From assembly GCA_000531095.1 (NCBI GenBank), contig HG799465.1, positions 486,354-550,353 on the forward strand: a stretch of DNA of 64,000 nucleotides, read 5' to 3'. The notes under the pieces were generated by a model that worked only from the letters and a program-made list of their open reading frames with translations, ran no database searches and had not been told where the DNA came from. Origin of the DNA: Gemmata massiliana (GTDB taxonomy: Bacteria; Planctomycetota; Planctomycetia; Gemmatales; Gemmataceae). Positions 25,752 to 34,819 of the stretch are shown piece by piece. How positions within the stretch are numbered: position 1 is the first letter of the stretch; each line of letters opens with the position of its first letter. A program made the translations under genes and the position numbers.

Positions 25752-26408
25752 TCACTTCTTCGACAAATCCGTGAACTTGATGTCCTTGAACTCGACGCGC
25801 ATCTTCGGGTAGCCGGTGTGCATTTGGAACGCGATGATGCCGTCCTTCGGTGCGTCCTTCGCCTCCTTGCCCGGGAGCTTGGCGAAGTCCTGGTCAACCA
25901 TCGCTTCACCGTTGATCTTGATCGTGATCTTGGTGCCCTTCGCGATGATGAGGTAGTCGTTGAACTCGCTTTCCTTCACGGCCTTCTTGATCGTGTCCGG
26001 GCTGGACGCCTTCATCATCCCGCCGACGCCTTCACCGTAAAGGCTGCCCCAGTAGCCCTTACCCACGTCCACTTGCGGCCCCTTCACTTTGAACAGTTTG
26101 GCATCGAACACTTCGCTGCGGATCTGCACGCCGCTGTTGCCAACGCCATCACGGAGCTGGACCTGGCACGAGAGCTCGAAGTCGCTGTACTTCTTCTTTG
26201 AGCAGAAGAACGTGTTGTATTGCAAGTTCTCGGACGTCTCGCCGACAACCGTCTTGGCCTTCGGGTCGAGCTTCCAGAGGTTGGCGTGCCCCTCCCAGTT
26301 CTCCGGCTTGAGGAAATCTTCGGTATCATCGGCGCGAACGAATTGCGGTGCGAGGACGAGCGCGACGACCGCGAGCGGCGCGGCGCGGAAGAGGCGGGGG
26401 CTGCGCAT
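25752..26408 (-). CDS. Secreted DUF1080 (3-keto-disaccharide hydrolase-like) protein
   Basis: The 218-residue protein has a signal peptide (MRSPRLFRAAPLAVVALVLA, cleavage near VRADD). A concanavalin-like beta sandwich of the DUF1080 type follows: SENLQYNTFFCSKKKYSDFE, SGVQIRSEVF, KGPQVDVG, and the C-terminal GIIAFQMHTGYPKMRVEFKDI. The family is very numerous in planctomycetes and linked to glycoside or 3-keto-sugar breakdown. The exact substrate here is unknown. It is divergent from the MFS transporter gene. Confidence 0.87.
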   Translation of the reverse strand: MRSPRLFRAAPLAVVALVLAPQFVRADDTEDFLKPENWEGHANLWKLDPKAKTVVGETSENLQYNTFFCSKKKYSDFELSCQVQLRDGVGNSGVQIRSEVFDAKLFKVKGPQVDVGKGYWGSLYGEGVGGMMKASSPDTIKKAVKESEFNDYLIIAKGTKITIKINGEAMVDQDFAKLPGKEAKDAPKDGIIAFQMHTGYPKMRVEFKDIKFTDLSKK

Positions 26409-26647
26409 GACTGAACTCCGTGAGAGTGTAAGGACCAGAAGTCCCGGTGGGTAACTGGAGGCGGGACGGTGACATGGTTACGTCGCGCGCGCCGGAACGC
26501 AAGGGGCTGGCCGCGATCGGGTGCGGCGGGTATGTCGGGTATGTCGGACACCGGTCGACTCCCGCAGAAGCATTATTACCCGCCCGCCCTCTTACCGGTG
26601 CCCGATTCCCGACACACCCGACATAACCGATTCCTCGGAGGCTGCTC

Positions 26648-28171
26648 GTGTCGTCCCCCCCTCCCGGCGCTGCCGCCGGTCTGTCCGCCGTTACTCGCTG
26701 GCTCGTGGTCACCGTCGCTGCCATCGGCTTCCTCTTCGACACCTACGAACTGCTAATGTTCCCCGTCATCGGGGCGCAGGCACTTTCCGAACTGCTGAAG
26801 GTGGCGCCGGACAGCGACGCGGTGCGCCTGTGGTCGGGCCGGATGCTGTGGATCGCGGCGCTGGCCGGTGGCGTGTTCGGGCTGCTCGGCGGCATGCTCA
26901 TTGACCGCCTCGGGCGCAAGACGGTAATGGTCGGGAGCATCCTCGCGTACTCGCTCTCACCGGTCGCCGCCGCGTACAGCACCGAGCTGTGGCAACTGAT
27001 TCTGTTCCGCTGTACCACGTTCATCGGCGTGTGTGTGGAACTGGTCGCGGCGGTCACCTGGCTGGCGGAACTGTTCACCGACAAGCGCCAACGGGAGATG
27101 GTGATCGGGTGGACGCTCGCGTGCGCCTCGCTCGGCGGCATCTTCGTCACGGAAGTGTTCAACGAGATCGCCGCGTTCATGCGCGCGCACCCCGAGGGGG
27201 TGTCGTGGTTGCCGGTGCCGCCGGCCGCGTGGCGGTATACGCTCCTGACGGGGCTGATTCCCGGCGCGCTGATTCTGCTCCTGATGCCGTTCGTTCCCGA
27301 GAGCCGCGTGTGGAAAGAGCGGAAACTGGCCGGCACACTGAAGCGCCCCAGCTTCGGGGAATTGTTCTCGCCGGGGCTCCGCAAAACCACCATCGTGACG
27401 ACACTGCTCTCGGCCTGTGGATACGCGGCGGCGTTCGGCGCGCTGCAACTCACGCCGCTGCAAATGACACCGGGCCTGCCCGTTCTCGATCCGATTAAGA
27501 AAGAACACGGCCCCGCGGTGAAGGCGGCGACCGGGAAAGTCAAAGCGGCCGACGAAAAGCTCGCCAAAGCCGAAACTGAGAGCGACAAGAAAGCTGCGTC
27601 GGAGGAAAAATCTAAAGCCGAAAAGGGGCTCCGCGAAGCACAGAAGCCGATCACCGACGAGATCAACGCGACGCGGGGGAATATCCAGCGGTGGCAGGAA
27701 CTCGGCGGTCTGACCGGGCGAATTCTGTTCGCCATTCTGCTCCTGTACGTCGCGAGTCGCGTGCTGATCCGCATTTTCCTGCTGCCCGGAGTGGTGCTGT
27801 TCCCGGTCGCCTACCTCGTGCTCTACCAGGGCGATTACACGGTTTTCGCGGCGGCGATTTTCCTCTGCGGGCTCGTCACGATCGCACAGTTCAGCTACGT
27901 GAGCGAGTACCTGCCCAAAGTGTTCCCGGTTCACCTGCGCGGCACCGGTAGCGGGTTCGCAACGAACGTGGGGGGCCGCATGCTTGGTACGATGGCCGCG
28001 ACCCTGAATACGGAACTGCTGGCCCCGATGCTCAGTGGTGAGGGGAACCCGGCGAAGGTCGCTAAGGCCGCCGCGATCATCGGCTCGGCCGTGTACGCGA
28101 TCGCGCTGATTCTGTCCTTCCTGCTTCCCACACCGAAGGAAGAAACTCCGCCCGCGCCGCCGGCCGCGTAA
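26648..28171 (+). CDS. MFS transporter with extracytoplasmic coiled-coil insert
   Basis: The 507-residue protein has about 12 membrane helices. The first helix is VVTVAAIGFLFDTYELLMFP, and the MFS loop motif DRLGRKTVMVG lies between helices 2 and 3. After helix 7 (TIVTTLLSACGYAAAFGA) comes a soluble insert of about 70 residues (about 280-350). It is rich in Lys, Glu and Ala and predicted coiled coil (AADEKLAKAETESDKKAA), and is placed outside the membrane by the helix count. Helices 8-12 follow. The start is a GTG at 26648. It resembles sugar/metabolite porters, and its substrate is unknown. Confidence 0.82.
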   Translation: MSSPPPGAAAGLSAVTRWLVVTVAAIGFLFDTYELLMFPVIGAQALSELLKVAPDSDAVRLWSGRMLWIAALAGGVFGLLGGMLIDRLGRKTVMVGSILAYSLSPVAAAYSTELWQLILFRCTTFIGVCVELVAAVTWLAELFTDKRQREMVIGWTLACASLGGIFVTEVFNEIAAFMRAHPEGVSWLPVPPAAWRYTLLTGLIPGALILLLMPFVPESRVWKERKLAGTLKRPSFGELFSPGLRKTTIVTTLLSACGYAAAFGALQLTPLQMTPGLPVLDPIKKEHGPAVKAATGKVKAADEKLAKAETESDKKAASEEKSKAEKGLREAQKPITDEINATRGNIQRWQELGGLTGRILFAILLLYVASRVLIRIFLLPGVVLFPVAYLVLYQGDYTVFAAAIFLCGLVTIAQFSYVSEYLPKVFPVHLRGTGSGFATNVGGRMLGTMAATLNTELLAPMLSGEGNPAKVAKAAAIIGSAVYAIALILSFLLPTPKEETPPAPPAA

Positions 28172-28219
28172 GGGCACCGACGATTTTGGTCGTCGCCCCT
28201 TGTCTGGGGCGACGTTCGT

Positions 28220-28250
28220 AACACAGGGCTTCTGCCCTGTGTTTTCGTTT
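28220..28250 (+). terminator. Terminator after the MFS gene
   Basis: A 10-bp perfect stem (AACACAGGGC with GCCCTGTGTT, four-base loop) is followed by TTCGTTTG, about 50 bases past the MFS stop. The stem shares its CACAGGGC core with the inverted repeat near 22.7 kb. Confidence 0.65.
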
Positions 28251-28410
28251 GTGCGTTCTGCTCGTTACTAAAAGGACAAAGAAAACAGAAATTCGGTAGA
28301 AACGCGACCGCTCCGCGGACGAATGGGAGAACGGGGCCGGCGGCTGGTATACTTCTTGCAATTCCTTCCCCGTTTTCCTTCTACCTTTCTCCTTTTCCTT
28401 CCACAACTCC

Positions 28411-29643
28411 ATGCTCCGTGAGCACTACATCCCGGTCCGCGTGGCCGACCTGATCGGCTTCCTGTGCGCGGAATCGGGACCGCTCCACAATCAGGTGCTC
28501 ACCGTCGAAGAACAGGCCGCGTTCCGCCGGTTCGCGAGCACGGTCGCGTCCCACGTTCACACCATCTACCAAACCGAGATCCGCCAACTCAAAGACGCCT
28601 ACGCCGCGTTCGACCCGGACGCGGACCCGAAGCCACTCGACCCACCGACCGGCGAGAAGCGCGCCGCGGCGCTCGACCGGCTGTTCGACACCTTCATCCA
28701 CCTGATGGGGCGCGCCAACTATCGCCGGGTCACGCGCGATGAGATGGAGCAGATCACCCGCGGCGCGAGCGCCTGGGGCGTGGACATGGACGTGACCTGG
28801 GACGCCTTCGAGAAGGTCGAAGTGTTCTACCGCGGCAGGGGTTACGGCAAGCGCACCAAGCGCGGGCTGGTCCGATTCTGGCGCAAGTACGCGATCGAAC
28901 TCCCCACGTTCGCGCGCGTCGCGGTCATCTTCAAACAGCGCGCACACAAGCGCCTCGGCGACGACGCGGACACCAAAAGCGTCTTCCTGAAGCTGTTTAA
29001 GGACATGCCGCAGATCGACATCGAGATGCTGCTCCCCGGCGGGCGCATCCGGATGCTGAAGCTCGACCGGCTGAAGCTCGGCGGCTCGCTCACCAGTTCG
29101 GCCGCTTACGTCGTCTGGAAGTTGAGCACGTTCCCGCTCTTATCGCTCCTGGGCGGGTTCGCGACGAGTACCCTTTTCGCTCTCTGGACCCCGATCGCAC
29201 TTATTGGCGGTTACGGGTACAAGACGTGGTACAGCTTCCAGTCGTCGCGCCAGACGTACACACATCAACTCACTCAGAGTCTGTACTACCAGAACCTCGA
29301 TAACAACAGTGGCGTGATGTTCCGGCTGCTCGACGAGGCCGAAGAACAGGAGATCCGTGAAGCATTACTCGCGTACTTCTACTTGTGGCGGTACGGCGGC
29401 GACGAGGGTTGGACCACCGAGCAACTCGATTTCTACATCGAGCAGGATCTGAAGAACCGACTCCCCGCCCACGTGAACTTCGAGATCATCGACGCACTCA
29501 CGAAGCTGATCCGCGGCGGCTTGGTCCGAAAACACAACCACCGCTACCGCGCGGTCCCCATCCACGAGGCCCAAGCGAAGCTCAACGCGATCTGGGACGG
29601 CTACGCCCGCAACGGCCCTCCCCACCTCTTGCCGGGCGAGTGA
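28411..29643 (+). CDS. DUF3754 (TMEM143-like) membrane protein
   Basis: The 410-residue protein begins [19 protein letters not shown]. It has a helical N-terminal domain and then a DUF3754 core ([35 protein letters not shown]). Two close hydrophobic helices follow at about residues 232-275 ([32 protein letters not shown]). The tail [24 protein letters not shown] matches the conserved part of this family. The C-terminal third looks like a winged-helix-type end ([20 protein letters not shown]). Its role is unknown. Confidence 0.78.
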   Translation: MLREHYIPVRVADLIGFLCAESGPLHNQVLTVEEQAAFRRFASTVASHVHTIYQTEIRQLKDAYAAFDPDADPKPLDPPTGEKRAAALDRLFDTFIHLMGRANYRRVTRDEMEQITRGASAWGVDMDVTWDAFEKVEVFYRGRGYGKRTKRGLVRFWRKYAIELPTFARVAVIFKQRAHKRLGDDADTKSVFLKLFKDMPQIDIEMLLPGGRIRMLKLDRLKLGGSLTSSAAYVVWKLSTFPLLSLLGGFATSTLFALWTPIALIGGYGYKTWYSFQSSRQTYTHQLTQSLYYQNLDNNSGVMFRLLDEAEEQEIREALLAYFYLWRYGGDEGWTTEQLDFYIEQDLKNRLPAHVNFEIIDALTKLIRGGLVRKHNHRYRAVPIHEAQAKLNAIWDGYARNGPPHLLPGE

Positions 29644-30197
29644 TGGCAAACAGCCAGTGTGAGCCGGCCCGGAGTTCACACGCTTGTACCGGCCTGATGA
29701 TTGTTGGCAGTCGCGACGTAATAGCAAACAGGTGAGCCGGCCCGGAGTTCACACACCCGGGGTTGAAACCCCGGGCTATTCCCGGTGACCCCATTCGGGG
29801 TCCAAAGCAACGCACGGTGTTTGCGCCTCAACGAGCGCCAATGTCGGCACGTAACGGCAAGCACCACCAAGCGTTCTCACCAGCCGGCTCACACCGGCCG
29901 TTCGCCAGGAGTCGCCGTGTTTCCCGAATCGTTGCTAGCGGACCGCACGCGAGCGGCCCGGAGTTCACACGCTTGCAACGAATGGTGTTTGCGCCTCAAC
30001 GAGCGCCAATGTCTTTGTGACCCCAAATGGGGTCACCGGGAATAGCCCGGGGTTTCAACCCCGGGTGTACTGACTTCAACGGAGCGCCGGGCGGCGAGAG
30101 TGGTTCATAAACTAGAAACAGCGCCGGCACGTAACCGGCACGCACCTCAAATCGTTCTCACCAGCCGGCTCACACCGGCCGTTCGCCAGGAGTCGCC
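29644..30197. repeat. Repeat cassette upstream of the aminotransferase
   Basis: No gene is present. The stretch has a 50-bp inverted repeat (29753-29802 with 30019-30068, one mismatch). It also has a 30-bp direct repeat (GGTGTTTGCGCC... at 29816-29845 and 29984-30013) and three copies of a GGCCCGGAGTTCACAC unit (near 29666, 29738 and 29956). Finally, an 85-bp perfect direct repeat (29872-29956 and 30153-30237) has a second copy that includes the ribosome-binding site and first 13 codons of the aminotransferase gene. Confidence 0.85.
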
Positions 30198-31334
30198 GTG
30201 TTTCCCGAATCGTTGCTAGCGGACCGCACGCGAGCGGTCGAAGTGTCCGGCGTGCGGAAGGTGTTCGAGCTGTCCCGGTCGCTGAAAGACCCGGTTAACC
30301 TCAGTATCGGGCAACCGCACTTCGATGTGCCCGAAGCCATCAAGAACGCGGCGAAGGCGGCCATCGACGGGAACCGGAACGGGTACACCGTTACGCAGGG
30401 TATCCCGGAACTGTGCTCGCGGTTACTCGCGGATGCACAGGCCCGCTTCCCCGCACCGCCACAAGTAGCCCCGGGCGGCGAGCGCGACGTCCTGGTCACG
30501 AGCGGGACCAGCGGCGGGTTGGTGCTCGCGCTGCTCGCGGTCGTGAACCCCGGCGACGAGGTCATCACCGCGGACCCGTACTTCGTCGCGTACCCGAACG
30601 TGGTCGCGCTCGCGGGCGGGAAGCTCGTCACGGTGGACACTTACCCGGATTTCCGGCTCGATGTTGACAAAGTAGCCGCCGCGATCACCCCGCGGACAAA
30701 AGCCATTGTGCTTTCGTCGCCGTCGAACCCCACCGGCGCGGTTCTCGACGCGGCCACTCAAAAAGCACTCGCCGAACTCGCACGCGACCGCGGTATCCTC
30801 CTCATCAGTGACGAGATTTACCGCGGTTTTCACTACGACGGCGCCCCCCAATCGCCCGCGACTTACGACCCGAACGTGCTCGTGATCGAGGGTTTTGGGA
30901 AGACCTACGGCATCACCGGCTGGCGCCTGGGTTGGGCACACGGCCCGAAGCGATTGATTCAGGAAATGGCGAAACTGCAACAATGTACATTCGTTTGCGC
31001 TCCTAGCATCGTACAATGGGGCGGCATTGCCGCACTTGATTTTGACGTGTCCGGGATCGTTGCGGACTACAAGCGCAAGCGCGATCTGCTGGTCGAGGGG
31101 CTGAAGGGGGCGTTCGAGTTCGTGGTGCCGGGCGGGGCGTTCTACCTGTACCCGAAGGCACCGTGGGGAACCGCGACCGAGTTCGTCACGGAAGCCGTCA
31201 AACACAACCTGCTCATTATCCCGGGCAGCGTATTCAGCGAGCGCGACACGCACTTCCGCGTGTCCTACGCCGCCACCGATGAAACGCTCACCCGCGGCAT
31301 CGAGATCCTTCGCACGTTGGCAAAGAAGAAGTGA
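30198..31334 (+). CDS. Class I/II pyridoxal-phosphate aminotransferase
   Basis: The 378-residue enzyme has the aspartate-aminotransferase fold. Features are NLSIGQPHFDVPEAI near the N-terminus, the substrate/PLP contact SSPSNPTGAVLD, DEIYRGFHYDG and the PLP-lysine region GFGKTYGITGWRLGW. The C-terminal arginine lies in HFRVSYAATDE. It transfers amino groups between an amino acid and a 2-oxo acid. The exact amino acid cannot be read. The start is a GTG at 30198 after CCAGGAG. The first 13 codons and leader are duplicated upstream in the repeat cassette. Confidence 0.88.
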   Translation: MFPESLLADRTRAVEVSGVRKVFELSRSLKDPVNLSIGQPHFDVPEAIKNAAKAAIDGNRNGYTVTQGIPELCSRLLADAQARFPAPPQVAPGGERDVLVTSGTSGGLVLALLAVVNPGDEVITADPYFVAYPNVVALAGGKLVTVDTYPDFRLDVDKVAAAITPRTKAIVLSSPSNPTGAVLDAATQKALAELARDRGILLISDEIYRGFHYDGAPQSPATYDPNVLVIEGFGKTYGITGWRLGWAHGPKRLIQEMAKLQQCTFVCAPSIVQWGGIAALDFDVSGIVADYKRKRDLLVEGLKGAFEFVVPGGAFYLYPKAPWGTATEFVTEAVKHNLLIIPGSVFSERDTHFRVSYAATDETLTRGIEILRTLAKKK

Positions 31335-31338
31335 AGCG

Positions 31339-31460
31339 TCGTAACGGGTGAACGAGCCGCGACCGCAAGGGAGCGGGAGGCACAGCCGGTTCCTGTGCGC
31401 CTAGTACACGGTAGCCACAGCACCGCTCCCTTGCGGTCGCCGCTCGTTCACCCGTTACGA
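31339..31460. repeat. Large inverted repeat after the aminotransferase
   Basis: Arms at 31339-31376 and 31423-31460 pair over about 37 of 38 positions (TCGTAACGGGTGAACGAG...GACCGCAAGGGAGCGG with its complement) around a 46-base loop. It begins five bases past the stop codon. It could end transcription or be a palindromic repeat element. No U-run follows. Confidence 0.8.
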
Positions 31461-31906
31461 CAGGCACCAAGCAATGAGCAAAATCCCAGAGGCTCAGAGA
31501 AGAAATCAGAAGCTAACAGCGGCTACATTTGCTCTCCGAATTCCTTTATCACAACCAATTACACCATCTTCACTTACGACAATCGACCAACTACGAGCCA
31601 GGCCCAAAACGTTAGCAAATGTTAGCCAAGGGGTATTCCGAAACGAGTTCGACCGTCGTCCGAATCTTCGGGTGCAGACCCGCGAGCCGCACGAATTAAG
31701 GCGGCCCGAAAGTTGCTCCGAAGTGACACGCCACAATCACCGTTTCAGCAGTACGAACATCGGAAATCGCTTGTATTCCGGATCATTGATTAGGCTCATT
31801 GCCGCGGCGTAACCGCTGTGTAAATGCGATTGACGGGTTCCGCTCAATGGTGACAATGGCCCGAATAGTGACCGGCCGTGCCGGACCCACAGGAGAGGAT
31901 ATCTTG
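31461..31906. other. AT-richer leader ahead of the protease fusion gene
   Basis: The stretch 31480-31640 is clearly less GC-rich than the genes. An open frame at 31474-31812 exists but has no coding character. No repeat, riboswitch or RNA gene was recognised. AGGAGAGGAT directly before the ATG at 31907 is a strong ribosome-binding site. Confidence 0.4.
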
Positions 31907-34519
31907 ATGAACGCGCGCGTGTGGATTCTGGGCGCGATCGCCGCGGTAGCGCTGGCGGTCGGCCCGCAGCCCCGGGCTTCGGCCGCCGAGGGGCGCGAGG
32001 GCGCAGCCAAGGCGCAAGGCCCCTACGTTGTCATCGTCGGCGTCGGGGAGTTCAAGGACAAGGCCATCAGCCCGCGCCCGACGGCCGACGCGGACGCCAA
32101 GGCCCTCCACGCGATGCTCACTGACAAGAAGTACCTCGGCGTCTCGGCCGACCGCGCCAAACTGCTCCTCTCAAAAGACGCCACCCGCGAAGCGGTCGTG
32201 AAGGCCGTTGAAACGGCGGTGGGCTCCACCGGGCCGGAAGACACGGTGGTTCTCGCGTTTTTCGGGCGCGGCACCTCTGCCGGCGACAAGCCGTGCATCT
32301 TCACCTCGGACAGCACGGTGAAGGAGCGGGCCAAAACCGCCCTCCAGATCACCGACCTGGAACCGGCGTTCAAGAAGCTGAAGAACCAGAACCTGCTCCT
32401 GATGATGGACATTCAGTATCGGGGCGGGATCGACGCCGGGACCGAGAAGATCGTGGAGCCGAGTTGGGGCGAGATCATGAAACTCGTCTTCGGCGACGAA
32501 AAAGACGACAACATGCTCCCGCCCAACCGCGTGATGATCCTCGGTAACCCGCCGTTCCAGGACGCGCTCACGCAGGGCGACCACGGGCTGTTCTACTCGG
32601 TGCTCTCCGCCGGCCTCGGCGGGAAGGCGGACCAGGCCCCGTACAACGAGGGCTACGAGTCGGACGGGATCGTCACCACGCGCGAATTGCTCAAGTACCT
32701 GGAAAAAGAGATCCCCGCCGCCGCCCGCGCGACGGGCAAGACCGACAAGGAAAAGGAACTCGAACCGGTCTTCGTTGGTCGCGGCGCGAGCAAGTTCTGG
32801 CTGACCCGCAACCCGGCCGAAACCGCGTCCGTCAAGAAGCGGATCGAAACCGTTGAGACGCTCACCAAGGACAACAAGCTCACGCCGGACCTCTCGAAAG
32901 AAGCGGTCAACCTCCTGTTCCAGATGCCGAAGCTGAAGTGGTCGCAAGCACTCCGCAAGGAGTACCAAAAGCTCGCGGACGGCGGCACCGTGACGGACCT
33001 CGAAGGCGCGCGCAAGAAGCTCCTCGAATCGCTGAAGCTGCCGACCGAGGACGCGACCGAGTACGCCAAGAAGGTGGCTCCGGCGATCTCCAAACTTTCG
33101 GCCGAGTACATCAAGCCGCTGTCGCGCGGCGAACTGACCGCCCTGGCGATCCGAGGCGTGTTCACCGAGGCCGATGAAGCGATCCCCGCCGACATCGCCG
33201 CTGCGATCAAGGCCCCCCAGGAGATCAGCGACGAGCGCGGCCGGGAACTGCTCGCGGAAGCCCGCCTCCGGCTCGGCAAGCGCGAAGACCTCGACGGCGA
33301 AAAGGCCGCCGACGTGACCATCCGCGCGCTCATCGGCTCGCTCCACGACCCCTACGCCGGTTATTTCACCAAGGAAGAGTGGCTCCGCACGCAGGGCCAA
33401 CTGTTCGGTCGGTTCCCCGGAGTGGGCATCATCATTCGCCGCGAAGCGGTCCGCGACGGGCTACTCGTTGTGACGCCGATCAAAGGCAGCCCGGCGTTCC
33501 GGGCGGGCATCCAGGCCGGCGACCTCATCACCGAAATCCGCCTGGAAGTGGACAAGCAGGGCAAGGCGCTGCCGGACGACGCCAAGAAAGTCCACAGCAC
33601 CAAGGGGCTGAAGACCGACGACGCGGTGAACCTCATCACCGGCAAGCCGGACACCCCGGTCGCGCTCGTGATCCAGCGCGAGGGCGAAAAGGAACCGAAG
33701 GTGTTCCGCCTCACCCGCAACTACGTGATGGTGGAAACCGTTCACGGCGTGAAACGCGACGAGAAGAACGACTGGTCGTACTACATCGACGAGAAGAGCA
33801 AGATCGGCTACCTGCACCTGAGCCAGTTCATCTCCATCTCGGACGACATGGGCACGACGGCCGACATCAAGCGGGCGCTCGCGAGCATGAAGCGGGCCGG
33901 GCTAAACGGCTTGGTCATCGACGTGCGCAACAACCCGGGCGGGTCGCTGAAGGGCGTTATCGACATCTGCGAACTGTTCGTGGGGCGCGAAGCGATCGTG
34001 ACCACGAAGGAACGCGGCGGTGCGGGCGCGACCTTCACTTACTCCGGCCGCGCAGCCGGCGATAAGAGCTTCCCGATCGCGGTGCTCATCAACGGCAACA
34101 GCGCGAGTGCCAGCGAGATCCTCGCCGCGTGCCTCCAGGACCACAGTCGCGCAACTATCATCGGCGAAAGGACTTACGGCAAAGGCAGCGTCCAGCACGT
34201 CGAACCTTACGACCCGACCGACGGGCGCATCAAGTACACCGTGGCTCGATACTACCCGCCGAGCGGCCGGAACATCGACAAAGTCGCGATGGAGCAATCC
34301 ACGGAACTGAAGACGAAGGACGAGTGGGGCGTGAAGCCCGACGCCGGCTTCGAGATCAAGATGACCCGCGAGGAACTCACCGACTGGTTCGAGTACAGTC
34401 GCGACCTCGAAATCATCCCGCCCGCGGGCAAGAAGCCCCCGGTCGTTGACCCCGCGAAGGACAAGCAACTGTCCAAGGCTCTGGAGCACCTCCGCGGGCT
34501 GATCAAGGACAAGAAGTAA
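31907..34519 (+). CDS. Caspase-like (degenerate) domain fused to S41 C-terminal processing protease
   Basis: The 870-residue protein has a signal peptide (cleavage near RASAAEG). A caspase/peptidase C14-like domain follows at about residues 35-290: YVVIVGVGEFKD, DAKALHAMLTD, VVLAFFGRGTSAG, LLLMMDIQYRGG. Active caspase-like enzymes have His in a GHG and Cys in a DACxSG-type motif. Here these are GRG (about 119-121) and DIQYRG (about 168), so both catalytic residues are missing. After a helical linker come a PDZ domain (about 530-610, SPAFRAGIQAGDLITEI) and an S41 protease domain with the Ser of NSASASEIL (about 733) and Lys of TYGKGSVQ (about 758). It is likely an envelope protease with a pseudo-caspase regulatory module. 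Confidence 0.87.
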   Translation: MNARVWILGAIAAVALAVGPQPRASAAEGREGAAKAQGPYVVIVGVGEFKDKAISPRPTADADAKALHAMLTDKKYLGVSADRAKLLLSKDATREAVVKAVETAVGSTGPEDTVVLAFFGRGTSAGDKPCIFTSDSTVKERAKTALQITDLEPAFKKLKNQNLLLMMDIQYRGGIDAGTEKIVEPSWGEIMKLVFGDEKDDNMLPPNRVMILGNPPFQDALTQGDHGLFYSVLSAGLGGKADQAPYNEGYESDGIVTTRELLKYLEKEIPAAARATGKTDKEKELEPVFVGRGASKFWLTRNPAETASVKKRIETVETLTKDNKLTPDLSKEAVNLLFQMPKLKWSQALRKEYQKLADGGTVTDLEGARKKLLESLKLPTEDATEYAKKVAPAISKLSAEYIKPLSRGELTALAIRGVFTEADEAIPADIAAAIKAPQEISDERGRELLAEARLRLGKREDLDGEKAADVTIRALIGSLHDPYAGYFTKEEWLRTQGQLFGRFPGVGIIIRREAVRDGLLVVTPIKGSPAFRAGIQAGDLITEIRLEVDKQGKALPDDAKKVHSTKGLKTDDAVNLITGKPDTPVALVIQREGEKEPKVFRLTRNYVMVETVHGVKRDEKNDWSYYIDEKSKIGYLHLSQFISISDDMGTTADIKRALASMKRAGLNGLVIDVRNNPGGSLKGVIDICELFVGREAIVTTKERGGAGATFTYSGRAAGDKSFPIAVLINGNSASASEILAACLQDHSRATIIGERTYGKGSVQHVEPYDPTDGRIKYTVARYYPPSGRNIDKVAMEQSTELKTKDEWGVKPDAGFEIKMTREELTDWFEYSRDLEIIPPAGKKPPVVDPAKDKQLSKALEHLRGLIKDKK

Positions 34520-34537
34520 GCGATTCCATCGCAAACC

Positions 34538-34571
34538 AACGCCTCCGGGGAAGTACCCGGAGGCGTTTTCA
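34538..34571 (+). terminator. Terminator after the protease fusion
   Basis: A 12-bp perfect stem (AACGCCTCCGGG with CCCGGAGGCGTT) around GAAGTA is followed by TTCATTT, 19 bases past the stop codon at 34519. Confidence 0.8.
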
Positions 34572-34819
34572 TTTCCACCTACGATGCCAGAAGCCGTTTT
34601 CACGTCAGTTAAAGTGGCTGAACCCTTCTTGTTGCACTTGTTGTGTCGATTAGTTCGTCCGAACAAGTTGCACGGTATACGCCCGGCGCGGTTCTTGCGC
34701 GCTGCGCATTTGTTGCGCGCGGACTGTTGCGGAAATTAGGGCTCAGAGCAAAATTAGTGAAGTTGGAGGATGGAGGAGACGGGCGGCAGGTGGCTGCAAC
34801 CACGCGAAAGGGTTCTACG

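Noticed and set aside
29763..30045. Overlapping small frames in the repeat cassette
   Set aside because: They consist of direct and inverted repeats and a duplicated piece of the aminotransferase 5' end.
31474..31812. Rightward open frame of 112 codons before the protease fusion
   Set aside because: AT-rich, no motif, irregular codon use. More likely leader sequence.
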